Shown: positions 39,467 to 52,090 of the stretch, in pieces
Layout of the letters: every line of letters begins with the position of its first letter
Position numbering within the stretch: the first letter of the stretch is position 1
Assembly: GCA_021399435.1 (NCBI GenBank)
Contig: JAJTUP010000155.1
Location: forward strand, 1-64,000
Length of the DNA stretch: 64,000 bases
Direction of reading: 5' to 3'
Source of the DNA: Diaporthe sp. PMI_573
Taxonomy: Eukaryota > Ascomycota > Sordariomycetes > Diaporthales > Diaporthaceae
The notes under the pieces: model-generated
What the model was told of the DNA's origin: nothing
What the model saw: the letters and a program-made list of their open reading frames with translations, nothing else
The model's database searches: none
Program-made: the position numbers and the translations under genes

Positions 39467-42282
39467 CAGTGTTGCTAATAATATAAACAATACGTATATT
39501 GGCAATATGGACCCCCTCGCAATAATATCGTATTGTCAAGAGGCGATATTGTATTACCCAATATGAACATGACCCATATTGTATTGTATTGCCAAGAACC
39601 CAATATATTGGCAGTGTGACAATACATCCAATATATTCCACGTGACCCCATCATTCAACTGCCTCAGCGAAAATCTCGTCACCTTGAAAATCTCGTATCC
39701 CAAACCATGACTTCAGGCACTCCAATGCTTCAATCACATCACTCCCAAGTCGATTTCGACGGTCTGTAATCGTTATCTTTGCCCCAGAGAAGAGTCGTTC
39801 GGGCTCCGCAGACATTGCAGGAATTGACAATATATCCACGGCCATCTTGCTCAGGCTCGGGTAGTTTTTCTGCTGCGTCTCCTCTAGCCACCATGCAAGG
39901 GCGCTCGTAAAACCATAAACCCGTTCAGGCTTGCAATAACGCTCGTATTCGTCCGTGATGAGTGACGGCTGCAGGTGCTTGTTCCGCCAATTCAAGAACT
40001 CGTTCGTGGTCGCCGATGGGACCTCGCAGAGTGGCAGAGGTGATTCCACAGGCTTATATTCGTTCCACAGCGCCTCAAGCAACTCCTTCGACGACTCAAC
40101 CCACTCCTTTTTCCAGTTCTCCTGGATGTAGTGCCATTTATGCGAAGGGTGGAGCACGATAGCTGCAACGTAGGCAGGTGATTTATCAGTAAGGCGGTAA
40201 TACTTGTCTATCTTCGCCCAGCCCGAGTTATACATCGGTGCCATTACCGGATCGTCGACATTTGCCTCCTTGCCGGCTTCGAATTGTGCCAATACGAAGT
40301 CCATAGCCAGGAGGACATTGTTGAGTGTTGCAAACGATGATTCGAGAGCCTTAGTCGTCATCTTCAGCTTCTCTAAGAAGGACTTGATCTTCTCCAAGAT
40401 GGTCCAGTCCTCTGAAGAGAGCTTGTCTCCAGCGCAGTCTGCTTCCATCCATTTGTTGAAATAGCCGTCAATTGCGTCTCTAAGGTTCAAGGCCGCTCTC
40501 AACATGGTATACCACGAGCTCCACCTTGTGTCGTTGTCACGCGCAAGCCTACGGTTATGGCTGATAGCAGGAAACTTTTGGATGCGCTGAACATTCCGTT
40601 GGATGTAAACGACGAAGTTGTGAAGTTTGCCAAGAGGTCCCTTCTTCCGCCACGCTTCAATATGCTTTAATGTCACATTACACACACCTGGATCGTCGCG
40701 TTCGAGCTTCTCATTGTCGGTAACAAAGAGGAAGGCTTTAGCGGCGAGATTGATGATATGACCTTGGCAGCGGAGTCGGTGAACTTTGGGATCGTATCGG
40801 ATGTCATATCGGCGAAGGAGGCCTGTGGGATGTTAGAACCAGTCAGTAGAAACGGTGAGTTGTACTGACCAAGCGAAAGGGACCTCATCATTGTGTCGTT
40901 ATTGCCAGCATTGTCCATCACGAAATATCCGAGTTTTGAAGCAAAGCCCCATTCGTCAACCACTTCCAAAATGGCCACAGCGAGGTGAGAACCGTCGTGC
41001 TCACTGTCGATGTCTTTCAACGCCAAAATATGGTGTTCCAGCTGACCGTCTTCAGTGACATAGTGGCCGACTACGCCCAAGATGGCCAAAGAGTTGGGAG
41101 AAGTCCAAAGGTCGCAGCTGATGTGAATTCTTGACTTCGCCGACTGTATGCGCTGCTTGACATTCTCCTTCTGGTCTTCATACTGCCGCATGATCCATTT
41201 CCTAATGGTCTCGTGCGTATCTGGAAGCCAAGTATCGATATCGTCATTGATGTAGGCCAAGAGTGCCCGGAACTCTGGGCATTCCACAAGCCGAAATGGG
41301 AGAGAGCAGGCCGTAATAAACCTCACGTACAACACTTCGAGCTGGTCAGGGTCGATCGAATCTCCGGATTGATCGTTGAGCCGACGGCGTTTGCGGGGAT
41401 TTTCTTCTGCTGCAGCGCGAGCTTGTTCGAGAATCGTTCGTATCGTTGTCACTTTAGCTGTTCGCAGGGCTCCTTTTGGTAGACCGTGGCCGTCAGGAGG
41501 AGGGTCCATAAGATGTTTTGCAGGAGCCGCAGTACCCCCAGAACAGGCATATGCTCTGTCACAATGTTTGCAACGCCACTCTTCTTTTCCGGTCCGCGGA
41601 TTGTAGTATCTCGTCTCCATCTCCTCGTCTGGCATATATGAGAGAAGACCCATGACGTTCTGGGCTTGGTGGAGGAGGTTGTGGAGGCTGTGCGAGGTCG
41701 AGATGACTGGCATTTGGGCGTTTGGCTCTGGTCTAAGGTCATTCAACTGCCGGCTGGAAAACTCTGAAACGTCGACTGAGATTGACGACTCTCTTCGTTG
41801 CGACCATTGGTCAAAAGGGAGGCGTTGTTGAGGCATGGCGGTACGGTTAGTCAGTAGGCTCGACAGTGATAAAGAAAATGGGCAGCGGTGGCGATGGCAA
41901 ATATTGATAGGCAACCACCGGGATGCCCAGCCCAACGTCGTCCGTACCAGCTATGCCTTCCCTGGCGCGTGGGAGAAACGCGTGGTCGCGTGTTAGGAAT
42001 GACTGTCAACAAAGACGTGTGTCGAAGTGAATGCCAGCCAATAAAAAGCCAAGTACCCCTGTGGCTGGTATAGGGTAAGGCCTGTCTGGCTACCGTCAAG
42101 AGGCGAATTCACCCCAGGATTGACAACCCAATATAAATAATATATTGCCAATATGGACATCCTCATATTATATTGTCACAATATCAAAATCTTCATATTA
42201 TATTGTTACAATATGAGAAAGTCCATATCATATGGGGTATATTGCAATATACTACTTTATTGCCATACTATTAGCAACACTG
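39467..42282 (-). mobile_element. Complete hAT-E element, possibly autonomous
   Basis: It starts CAGTGTTGCTAATA (39467) and ends TATTAGCAACACTG (42282), a 14-bp perfect terminal inverted repeat. Both subterminal regions are crowded with CAATAT/ATATTG words, likely transposase-binding sites. The length is 2816 bp and the transposase is open throughout. No 8-bp duplication is seen at the flanks (TCCGCGGC against GGTGAAGA), so one side was altered after insertion. Confidence 0.92.
39651..41836 (-). CDS. hAT-E transposase, intact 712 aa
   Basis: Exon 1 (41836-40870) and exon 2 (40822-39651) are joined by a 47-bp intron (GTCAGT, CTAAC-type branch, CACAG), leaving 712 codons with no stop. Order: a BED-like finger (WRCKHCDRAYACSGG, with a His in AKHL), then the catalytic core with ISCDLWTSPNSLAILGVVGH (first Asp region), GYFVMDNAGNNDTMM, CQGHIINLAAKAFLF, DTRWSSWYTML, and the C-terminal dimerisation domain KMAVDILSIPAMSAEPERLF, DRRNRLGSDVIEALECLKSW. 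It starts at MPQQRLPFDQ; an in-frame upstream codon at 41935 is not an ATG. It has no RIP-type damage, which suggests recent arrival or activity. Confidence 0.9.
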
Positions 42283-42531
42283 GGTGAAGAGAAAATGGAA
42301 TTTCGTGTGAATTGGTATCAGAGGGGTTTATACAAAAAGAAGATGAAATCAAATATGCTGGCTCGCTGCGTGAACTCCTTGGCCACAAGCGTATGATGGT
42401 GTCTGGTAGATAAAACTACCTCAATGGTAACGCCAGTAGTATGCAAGCGACATCTATTCGTTTACTGTGTCTTTGTTATTGGTGCTTCTGCCAAGTTCGA
42501 AAATGCCTGGCATCCTGACTGAGTTTCAGGC
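42283..42531. other. Short intergenic stretch
   Basis: Non-coding DNA between hAT-E and the 3' end of the histidine kinase gene. Confidence 0.5.
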
Positions 42532-45500
42532 TCAAAAGAACTTTGACAAGGCTGTTGACAAGTCGATGAAGTCCACTGGTTTCGTGACGTAGTCACTGAA
42601 GCCTGCCTCGACACACTTCTCCTGCACATCAGACATGACGTTCGCGGAGAGTGCAATGATGGGCATCTGGCCATGCTTATTCTTGGCTTCCCAGACTCTG
42701 ATCTCGCGACACGCCTGGTAGCCGTCCTTCCGGGGCATGTGAAGATCGCACTGGCCTGTTGTTAGTATTCCGAAGAGCCACGGCAATGAGACAGATGTTT
42801 TGATACTAACCAGTATCAAGGAATAGAAGCCATGATCATGGCTGAAAACCTTGTCTGTGCATTCCTCACCGTCTGCGGCTAATTCGACCTCCAGCCCAAC
42901 CTTGATCAGGTACTTCTTGAGGACCTTTTGGTTCACAGGGTTGTCCTCAACAAGTAGCACCTTGTAGCCCTTGTTTCCCATTCGCTTCTCAACCTCCTGG
43001 TAACTCTTCTTCTGCGTCTCGACTATCTTCTGAGCAGTAGACCGGTTCCGGTCCACACTCATATCCCCCTCCTTGGCCGGATCGAAAACGACAGCCAGGC
43101 GCGATGGCTTCACCGGCTTGTAAACATAGGTGACTCTGCTGTCTGAGACCACGTCCGTGAGATTGCTGCCCTCAACAAGCTTTGTCAGGGCTTGTCGCTG
43201 GATGGAATCAGACAGTAGGACAACCTTTGTCTTAGTTAATAAAGTCGAGCTGCTAATCTCACTCAGCAGTCCTAGGACCTCTTCGGAAGAGGCAAGGTTG
43301 ATGAGTATGTGTGTGAAGATGACCGGGTCATCATGGCTGAGCAGTTGCTTGGCTTCTTGAGCACCCGCAAGTGCAGTGATCTGATGAGGCACGTCTTTTG
43401 GCAATGTCATCTCAATGTGCTGAGTGGTAGCCTCGCGGCTGTATTTCTGAGGGCAGATCACCAGAATCGAGAACATCGGTGGCCGGAACTCTTTCGCAGT
43501 CACGATCTTGCTGGGGTTCTCAGGGGTTGGCGTTTGTCCAGGTGAAGTTCGCCCTGATGGCATTTCCAACTTCATCTGGGTGAGATCCTGCCCACTGGCC
43601 CTAGCAGCCTCGCTGAACCTAGCCAAGCCGACATTCACCGACGAGATTGACGATCTCCCGGTAACACGCGTTCCGGCCGATGTCACGGACGGACTCGAGC
43701 TCCCACTGGATGCGACCGCAGGGGAGGATTCTTGCTCACCATGACTCGGGCTGGCAGCTGAGGAGGAGCGGTGCTTTGTGATGGTGAACTGGCGGAAGGG
43801 TTGGGTGGGGATTTCCTCAAGGACGGCAGGAGTCTTTGGCAGCTCTGGACTGGTGGTTACGTCGGGATGGTCATCCGCGGTCGGCAAGCCGAACTTGGCC
43901 GTGAAAGTGAAGGTCGCGCCTTTTCCCGGCACTGCTGTGCCGTCCATCTTCCCGCCGTGCAGTTCCACAAGCTGTCGTGAGATGACGAGCCCAAGACCGC
44001 TGCCGCCGTGGGCTCTTGTGCTGCTGCCATCAATCTGACTGAACGGCTTGAAGATGAGTTTCGACTCCTCTTCGGTAAAGCCCTTCCGGTGTCAATCACT
44101 GCAAATTCGAGCATGACCTGCTGTTCGCCGAGTCCTGATGCATCGGTTCTGACTTTGCACCGGCTGAAAACCTCACCGGTGTCGGCGAACTTGATTGCGT
44201 TGCCAATCACGTTCAGAAGCACTTGTCTGATTCTCACTCTGTCGCCCTTAACCCATACGGGCACATCCTCCTCGACGATATAGTTCAGCTCCAGTCTCCT
44301 AGCAATAGCCATGGCCGAGACCAACTCATTCACGTCTTCGATTAGAGCGCGCGTATGGAGCCACTCGTGGTTGAGCTTCATCATGCCGGCGTCCACCTTC
44401 GAAAGATCGAGGATGTCGTTGATGATCATTAGCAGACTGTTCGCGCTGGTTTGAATAGTGTTTGTGTAATCTCGCTGCTCCTCGTTCAAAGTGGTGTCCT
44501 GGAGGAAGCTGACCATGCCAGAAATCCCGATTAGTGGTGTTCTGATTTCGTGCGACATGTTGCTCAAGAAACGGCTCTTCGATTCCATGGCCTCCTTTAG
44601 CTTCGCCTCGAGCAACTTGTGGTCATTGATGTCTGTTGCCGACCCAAAGTAAGAACTGCTTCCATTCCCAATGTTGTCAATCTCGACACAGCGTACCAGG
44701 TGCCAGCGATATTCACCAGTCTTTGTACGAAGCCGGATTTCGGTAGAGTACGATAGCCTGCCATTGCTATCCGTTCCGACCTTGACAACGCCGTCCCTGG
44801 CCAACTCGGTCAAATTTGCAGAGGGAAGTTCATAGACCGAGTCACTACTCGAGCTGTTTTGTCGAGAAAGGGGGTGATGCACACCCCGTATGTTGCTCTC
44901 AGCATGGGTCGTGTTCTTCGGGGTCGGATGCTCAGGTGGTTTGTTGGCCTTGTGCCCTTCTGCCTGGCTTTTCTTCCCCTTCCTTGCCCGACCAAGGGGT
45001 GGCGTTGCAGAATGCTGGCCTGAAGGTATCCGACATTTGGCCAGATCTTCAGGGTGCACGTAGTCCATGAATTCCAAGCCCAGGGCGTCATCTTCGCTTT
45101 GCCCAGTGTAAGCGAGCCACTGCTCATTGGCAAACGTTATCCCCTCATCCTCGGTGGCGGTGAAAATGATCTGCGGTATTAAGTTCGCGAGGAATCTGTA
45201 TTTGGCTTCAGAGGCCTCAATTTCCTGCTGCCGGACAACCTTGAGCTCTGCCATGGTCTGCTCATGGATGTCCGTGTATGAGCCCAGATGATACACAATT
45301 TCGTTGCGCTTATTCTTGCACGCGACAACCCTTGCCGAGAAACATCGAAAAGCCCCATCAAAGCGGCGAATCCGCACATTCATCTGGAAGTCCGTGCTCG
45401 TCTTCACTGCACGACCCCACGCTTTGAGGTAGGTCTCACGGTCATCTGGATGAAAACTTGCATGTGGATCCGCATGGAGCTCTGCCAGAGACTGACCACG

Positions 45501-48500
45501 GTAGGCAACGTAACGACTGTTCACCCAGACAATTTCACCAGTCCTTGGCAGAGTCACAAAGAGTTGCGCTGGTATGGAATCTAGGATGAGGTCCTTGTCC
45601 GTAGGTAAAGCCATTTCGGAGGTATTTGTGGGCATGGTATCAGCTCGAGATGGAGTTCCCCTTGTGGGAATGGTCGAGCCTGGAGGCAATGATTGGAAGG
45701 TCGTAGCAAAGTCTCCCCCATAAGAATGGAGCTTGACATGGCGGTGAGGGGTCTGGAACGACGTCCTAGCCCCCTTGGTCTCGGCTTGTTTGTCCTCTTT
45801 GCTTTCTGATGTTGCCTCCTTGCCCGTCGCCTTCTTCGTGGAGGCTACTTGGGTGGGGTCCTCTGCCGCCTTGACGGCAGATTCCGCAGGCGTGTCATCC
45901 TCATTAACATCGGGGCTGAAATGTCCAGACTCTATGGACATTCCACCAGATAGGCGTAGGGAGGAGCGCTTCTCCGACGTCGTGCTACTCCTGGAATTGC
46001 GTCTGACCCGGTGTTGTATAGCAGACGAAAACTCGGGCTTGCTGTTCGCTTTGGACTTGGTCGTGAAGTAGCTGTCACCGCCCGCAGGGGCGGGACTTGA
46101 TACCGGAGGTCGCTTGTCCATCATGGTCCCAAAGCCAGCGGACTCCCAGCCTGGCGTGCCCCCAGGAGTGCCCGTCACGCTTCGCGACTGCGTAGAGTAC
46201 TCGCTCGGGCTCGTCATGCTTCCAACCAGCGAGTTGTCCGCAGCCTCCTCAGGGGCTGCGTAGTTGATGATCGCTGGATCTGTGATCGGTCGGCCCTCGG
46301 AATCCACGGCGCCGAATCCAGCAACTCTTGGCCTCCGGTGGTGCATTCTACTGACCTCAGCCTCCAAGTTGCTATAGTGGCGGCAGAGCGCAAAGGATGT
46401 CGCGAGATGAGGTGAAAGATGCTCTAACGAGTAGCGAAGATTAGAAGGATATGGTATAGTGGGGCTGAGTATGGACAGAATGGCTACGGGAGTTTGCTTT
46501 TCTTTCCGGAACGCGTCTGGGTCGATATGCTTCTCAGCATCCATATGGTTGTCCTTCCCGCGACGCGAAGACCTTTGCTCCATAAGCGTGGTGTCAAGTT
46601 TGAACCCGCTAGATGGCTTCGAGAGGAGTGGATGCCTCAAGGGGATATGCAGGACAGTCCAAGCATTGTCTACCCCGATGGCCTCTTGTGGCCCTATTGC
46701 GGTGTAGTCTGGAGTCGTCTGAGTGGGATCAAAAGATGATTCATCGACTATAGCTTCGGTGAAGAAGGGATTGCCCTTTGGATCGGCTCGAATCGCAGGC
46801 GAGGGAGCCGGTGACTGTGACCACGGAGAGGGGGGTGCTTGCTCATACTCCTCGTACTTCGGGGTAGGTGGTCGTCTGGGTTCTCCTTCCGAAATCATCT
46901 TGTCAATATTTTGCGTGGCCCTCCTCTCATTAGGGTGACTCCTCATTGGGTGAGCCGAGCTCAGGATATTAGACAGCTTCGTGGAAGAGTCGTGCCGGAT
47001 CCATCTGCCCTTCTTCCTGAGGCCTTCCGGCGAGTGAGCGCGGCCAGGTGGTTTGGTATCCGCGGCCTTGACCTGGGACACATCCTCAAAGTATGGATAG
47101 CTTCGCGTCAGGGCGATCACGCGCCCTCGCTCCAGCACTTTGGTCACGCCGTGGTGGTCGATCAGCGGATCCGCCTCCTAGTCTAAGGCTTGCAGCAGTT
47201 CAAAAACTCTGCCCTGTATCTCCGGTGCCGGCGCATCCCATCCACCAGCCACTTCGGGTGCTTCTGCGTCGTGTTCTTCCAAGGCCTGTTGGTTCAATCC
47301 CATGTGCGGTATTGCAGTCTCAGGATACGTGCTTTGGCTTCGGGCCAATACGCCTGGTCTCTTTAACAGGGGCCGGGCCTTAGCAGATGTTGCGTCCTTT
47401 TGTTTTTCCTCTTCATACGCCGTGAAAGAGTGGCGAGTATGAATGTGGGGGCGTGTTGGCGACTGTAAGCGCAAGGTGTCGTCGTCCGCCGGTGATAGAA
47501 CCTCAGACACGTCACCCATGCTGCTAGGCACGAGACTACTGCCCCTGGCCATGTACTCCATGCTCAAGCTATCTTCTGGCCGTGCGTTGTAGGTTGCTTT
47601 CTGGCCCCACGGAACGTTTTCCAGATCAGTTGAGTCAGCGGGTACTGACAATGTCAGCCTCTCAGCCTTGAAGCAAACCGTCATGATGTATACAACAGTC
47701 TTCCACCAGGCCTCCAGCCCCGGCTCGGCCGACAACATCAATGACAATCCGTAAAGATTGGGAGTGGGAAAATCCGGGTCATCGCCTGGGTTGACTGCAC
47801 CAGTGGGCTGAAATGTTATCGTAGATGCAGGCGTCGAAGTGTTGGACAAGATCTTATCCTGGGGTCGAGAGGCACCATGACCGCGCGTTCCCATATTGGA
47901 CATGGAAGACACGTCGTACAGCGCTCCGGTTGGTGACAGCGTCGTGAAGGGCCTATGCAGAGATGAAGGAATATATCCAGGATTGCTGGCCATCCGGGGG
48001 AATGGGTACGACGGTGTTTTGGCAACGAAGCCGGGAGTGACACCGCCCCTGATTGTTTGGTTAGACTCTGTCGAGGCATTAGTTGATGTGGTAGATGGCC
48101 CCATCGGGCTGGGTGTGTTTGTAGCAGCGGCAGCGGCGGCGGCGTCCTCGAGGATAGGCGAGACTCTGTTTAGCGGTTGAGCGGGAGCTTGGCTGGGCTT
48201 TGTGCCGAGACCTTGCCGCTGAATCTCCCCGGTCAGCTTCTCGCGATACTGGCTGAGCTGGGTCGCAGAGTCCTTGGAGGACTTGGGGGGGCTGGACTCC
48301 GGCGGGTTCGCCCCATCATCACCACTGCTGGGTGCAGTCTCGGGGTCACTGCTCGGCTGCTCCCGGGCGTGGGACGCAAGCCCTCCAGCCGACTTGCCGC
48401 TGCCACCAACATAGCTTGAGGCGCCACTCCTGCTGAATGCCAGAATCCTTGGGTCTTGCAGAGGCTGCCTGCCCTCTCCTGCGGCTTTGGGGCGATCTGA

Positions 48501-48659
48501 CATCACGGCTCGCTCATTTCCTTGCGACGTCGGCGACGCATCTGAGTGTCCGGGCTGATTCTCCTGCGGCGCGGTTGAAGGTGCCGGCAGAGATTTGGGC
48601 GAGCGGCGCGTGTCGAACTGGTTGTCCCGGTCCTCGGCGCTTTGAATCGACCTTGGCAT
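42532..48659 (-). pseudogene. Hybrid histidine kinase with in-frame TAG and frame break
   Basis: A huge frame (about 2020 codons) from ATG 48659. The N-terminus is a disordered Ser/Pro region with an Ala run, then a conserved fungal block (YGLSLMLSAEPGLEAWWKTV). A TAG at 47178-47180 interrupts FELLQALD-stop-EADPLIDHHGVTKV in frame. Two PAS domains follow (DLILDSIPAQLF, YRFLANLIPQIIFTATEDEG), then HisKA (SHEIRTPLIGISGMVSFLQ, with the phospho-His) and a HATPase (NVIGNAIKFADTGEV). Near 44086-44092 the frame changes inside VIDTG, just before GFTEEESKLIFKPFSQ. The receiver (KVLLVEDNPVNQKVLKKYL; phospho-Asp in ILCDLHMPRKDG) has an intron at 42751-42810. The product would be a cytosolic osmo/stress-type two-component sensor. 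Two lesions argue for a recent pseudogene, unless they are sequence errors. Confidence 0.8.
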
Positions 48660-50076
48660 GCCTCATAGGTGCTGTTCCATTGGAATGGCGTCGGGGACAG
48701 TCTGGATTACTGGTCGCGGCAGTCTGGACGTCGCAATTGGGTTGTCGTAGTCGCTCTACAGCATGCACGTAGAGGTCGTTGCGACGAGGCGGAAAGGGGG
48801 TGGGGGGGCGGCGCGCACGACGGATTTGCACCTGGCAAAACTGGGCAACAGAGGTCGCGAGGATGCCGCGGGAGTAGAAGTTAAAACGGGTTTAAAGAGG
48901 CCAGTCAAGGACACAAGGCAAGATGAAGCAAGGCCAGGGCGGGGCGAGGCAAGGCAAGGCAAAGCAGAGGCAAAGGCAAGGCAAGTCAGAGGCAGCTGAC
49001 GGCGGCGGCAAAAGTGGAATTTTGAGTCTGGCTTTGTCGATTTCCTAGAGGCAGGCGAGGTACGAACGAATCGATGACCAAACGAGGTAGGCAGGCAGGA
49101 AGACAGGTAGGCCGGGTCCTGCAATACAGCAATTGCAGCTGGGAGACGGGAAGCACGTCCAGGGTCAACCTGACTGAACGGGACGGGCAAAAGCCAGTGC
49201 GGGTGGTTTGGGTGTGGTCGGTATGACGTAGGTGTGCGGCTGCCAAGCTCCCACAGTTGCTCGAGTTGCTGATACTACTTACGATGCCAGGGCCAAGAAC
49301 GAGGGGAGCACACGTGGGATCGACAAAGTTGGTTTAAACCACGGCTCTGCGAAGATTGATATATACCACCTCGCAACCACGAGCAATCCAACGGTGCAGG
49401 GTGCCTGAAGGTTCCCACGCAGGGCAGGCGTACAGGCAGCCTCTCAAGGGCATTGAGCCTTGGGATGACACTGACTCGCCGTCCCATCGAGATCATGGCC
49501 AAGATGGAGGATTGTGCAAACCACCAACACATTACGCACAACGACTTGATGATGGGCAATGCCACACGAAGGGGATGGGCCAATGTAGGTTTTCGGTTTG
49601 TTCGTTGAACGTTTCGCCAGCAAACCATATTGCTACTTGCAGCTGTCGATCCCAGGCCGAATCGCGAGGTGGTGGGTATTCGCATAAATCATCCAAGGAG
49701 CCTCGCATGCACGCCAAAAGACTGAAGCCCTTACGACTATCAGGTCGTCCTTCCCGATCCCTGTTCTATCCCCGACCACATCCTCCATAGGAAGTCGGTC
49801 AGCTACCAAACCTTGGAGGAGTACGCCAGGGAAGGTTTAACGTCCGAGGTTATGTGCCTGGCGTTGTCTCCGGAATTTCTATGCCATCCTCCGACAGGGC
49901 ACCAAGATGTGTATATCCAACTATTAACTGGGAAGAAACCCTGGTCAACACCATTCCAAGTCCCAGCAAACTTTCACTACCATCCGTCGGGGTTTCGGCG
50001 GACAGACCCTCGACCGGGGATCGCCAGGGGGGCTCAGATGGGAGGTGTGGTGAACATGACCTTGCAGGGACGCAGA
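48660..50076. other. Histidine kinase upstream region and unassigned DNA
   Basis: 48660-49250 is probably promoter and 5' UTR, with a GGCAAGGCAAGG-type low-complexity run at about 48915-48985. From 49275 on, short frames on both strands (for example 49854-50138 plus) show no family. Confidence 0.4.
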
Positions 50077-50520
50077 CTATTGTTTATAAAATGTTGAAAG
50101 GTCTCCCCAAGACATGGGCGTCGATGGATACATGTTGACGCCTGAAAGGTGGTGTTCTTTAGGCATCTTGAAGCTTGGCCACTTCACTTCGGTAGCTGTG
50201 ATGACGATCACAGAGCTGGGGCTTCCCTTTGTATAGGGGGAACGCCGCTCCCTCTCTCTGCCCTCATTGGCATCGGCCCAGTGGCGGTTCTGGGGAAAGG
50301 TTGCTCCTGATCGGAGCCCAAGGGGGTCCACGCTGGACCCAACATCGCCAGCGTAGGGCACCCGTGCGATCTCATCGTCGGTGCCCGGAGCTGCAATGGC
50401 GTCGCCGGCTGCTGGGGCCGCGACGGCTTCGCCGGCGCCGCGTACTGGGCCCGGGCCAGCACTCTGCTGGGCTTGTTGCTGACCTGCCATGGCTGCTTGC
50501 AACCTCGTCTGTGGGGCCAT
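50077..50520 (-). pseudogene. Ty1/copia-like Gag N-terminus
   Basis: From ATG 50520: MAPQTRLQAAMAGQQQAQQS, an Ala/Gly-rich linker, and WPSFKMPKEHHLSGVNMYPS, reminiscent of the LSG-NY entry to copia Gag. A stop at 50077 cuts it, and no later Gag or pol is seen. It lies 90 bp downstream of the copia primer-binding site, in the correct order for a copia element. Confidence 0.55.
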
Positions 50521-50609
50521 CCAGCGATGTCGTGTGCACGTCGTCGGCGCTGAGCCTGCTATGCTATCGCGATGCCGTTTAGACTGAATTCCCGGCGCGT
50601 GCTTTGGCC

Positions 50610-50621
50610 GGGCTCATAACC
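50610..50621 (-). other. Half-tRNA(iMet) primer-binding site
   Basis: On the minus strand GGTTATGAGCCC lies directly after the LTR end. It is complementary to the anticodon stem-loop of initiator Met tRNA (GGGCUCAUAACC), the half-tRNA primer used by Drosophila copia and yeast Ty5. Confidence 0.75.
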
Positions 50622-50901
50622 TGTCGAGAGGTCAGGGGAAGATGCTGGGCAAAGATTGCTTGAGGGCAGATCAGGATCTGAACATTCCGTGCTATGTTAC
50701 GATGCCTAACTACATTGCGTTTCCAACGCGTCTAGCCACCTATCTTATAACCTGACCTGCTTACCTCTCATGGATCTCGATGCGCGCTGACCTGAACGGA
50801 GTGGCGCTTTGACTATGGGGCCACATGGGCCTGAGCGCTGCTACGGCACCCTACGCTGGGCCCCGACGGGTCCGACGGGTCCGAAGTGCTGCCTTCCAAC
50901 A
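50622..50901 (-). repeat. Ty1/copia 5' LTR, 280 bp
   Basis: On the minus strand it begins TGTTGGAAGGC (the usual copia LTR start) and ends CTCTCGACA, followed immediately by the primer-binding site. The flank at its outer edge is hAT-F sequence, so the retroelement inserted there. The partner LTR is not in the window. Confidence 0.75.
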
Positions 50902-52090
50902 GAATTAGTATGAGACGAATAGGATTTAGTAAAACCGCTTACCCTCTGGACCTCCTTGAATAAGTAAATCAGCCGATGGCTAATACGCACATCAACTACG
51001 ATATTGTGTAACTTGCCAACTGTTCCTCTTTTGCGCCATCGAGCGTATTCAGCATCAGATAACGCTTCTGCGCCTGATAATTGCTGCTCGAACGCGTCGG
51101 CGTTTTTGCCAAATAAGAGCGCCTTGGCTGACAAGTTAATTGTGTGGCCAATACAGCGTCCTCGGCGTAGTCGGCCATCGAACCCAAGTTCAGCACCTAT
51201 GACCTCCATGGCAGTATCGTTGTTTTCAGCATTGTCGAGCGTGAAATAGCCAATCTTCTCTGGACTCACGCCAAAGGTGTGTAGGACGTCGAGAACCTCC
51301 CCACCGATCGTTGAGCCGAAGTGACGATGAGCATCTGGAACCCCAATCATGATTTTGCATGGCCGATTCTTCTCATCTCTGAAAAAACAAGCAATACCGT
51401 AGAGGGCAAGCTTATTTCGAGACGTCCAGCCATCAAATGAGATATGAAGCGCTCCAGGGGAGTTCCTCAGCACCTCGATAACCGTCTGCTTGTGGCGGTT
51501 ATACTCTTGAATGATCTTATATCGGACAGCCCTGGCACTCAAGTTGGCGCGTTGGATCGAAACGGAGGGACTCAAATAGTCGAAGATTTCTCGGAGGATG
51601 GGTTCTGGGCGAAGGAAAATGACTGCTTGCTACTGACGATTAGCTCGACTAGCATACGCTGAAAGTGTTGCTTATCAAAGCGTGAGATGAAGCTATTCGC
51701 GATATTCTGTTCCGTAGGCTTGTTGACGTCCAGTTTCAAAACAGATGCAATAGTCGGCTGGTTCGATTCCAGTGCGCCTTCGGATTTGAGCTGTGCTGTG
51801 CTCCTTTTCTCTCCCTCTGGTGCTGGTGTTTTGTGCTCACGCCATAGATGATTTGCCGCGTTCTGGAGACCTGAAGAGGTAAAACTCGCGATAATGGGAC
51901 GATTTCCGAGGATACAGTACTTGCAAGCCCATTTGCGTAAGCCATGACGTTGAATATCATAGCCAAAGTCCCACAGCCAAGAGCTAGTATCACGAGCGCG
52001 TTCGGACCAATTCCAGCCTCTGAAATGGCGAAAAAGACGGCCTACGACCTGCTGCTGTTGGCCTGGTTGGCCTGGCTGGTTGGCTGACAT
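50902..52090 (-). pseudogene. hAT-F transposase N-terminal half, interrupted by copia
   Basis: Starts MSANQPGQPGQQQQVVGRLF (52090) with a BED-like finger (WACKYCILGNRP, HLWREHK) and continues in the frame 51575-50902: ALHISFDGWTSRNKLALYGI, KIGYFTLDNAENNDTAMEVI, RRGRCIGHTINLSAKALLFG. A 1-nt frame break occurs at about 51590-51600. After LFKEVQR a GTAAGC donor begins an intron, and the copia LTR (50901) interrupts it. The C-terminal half is missing. Confidence 0.85.

Noticed and set aside
39459..42290. 8-bp duplication around hAT-E
   Set aside because: The flanks TCCGCGGC and GGTGAAGA do not match, even with one-base shifts.
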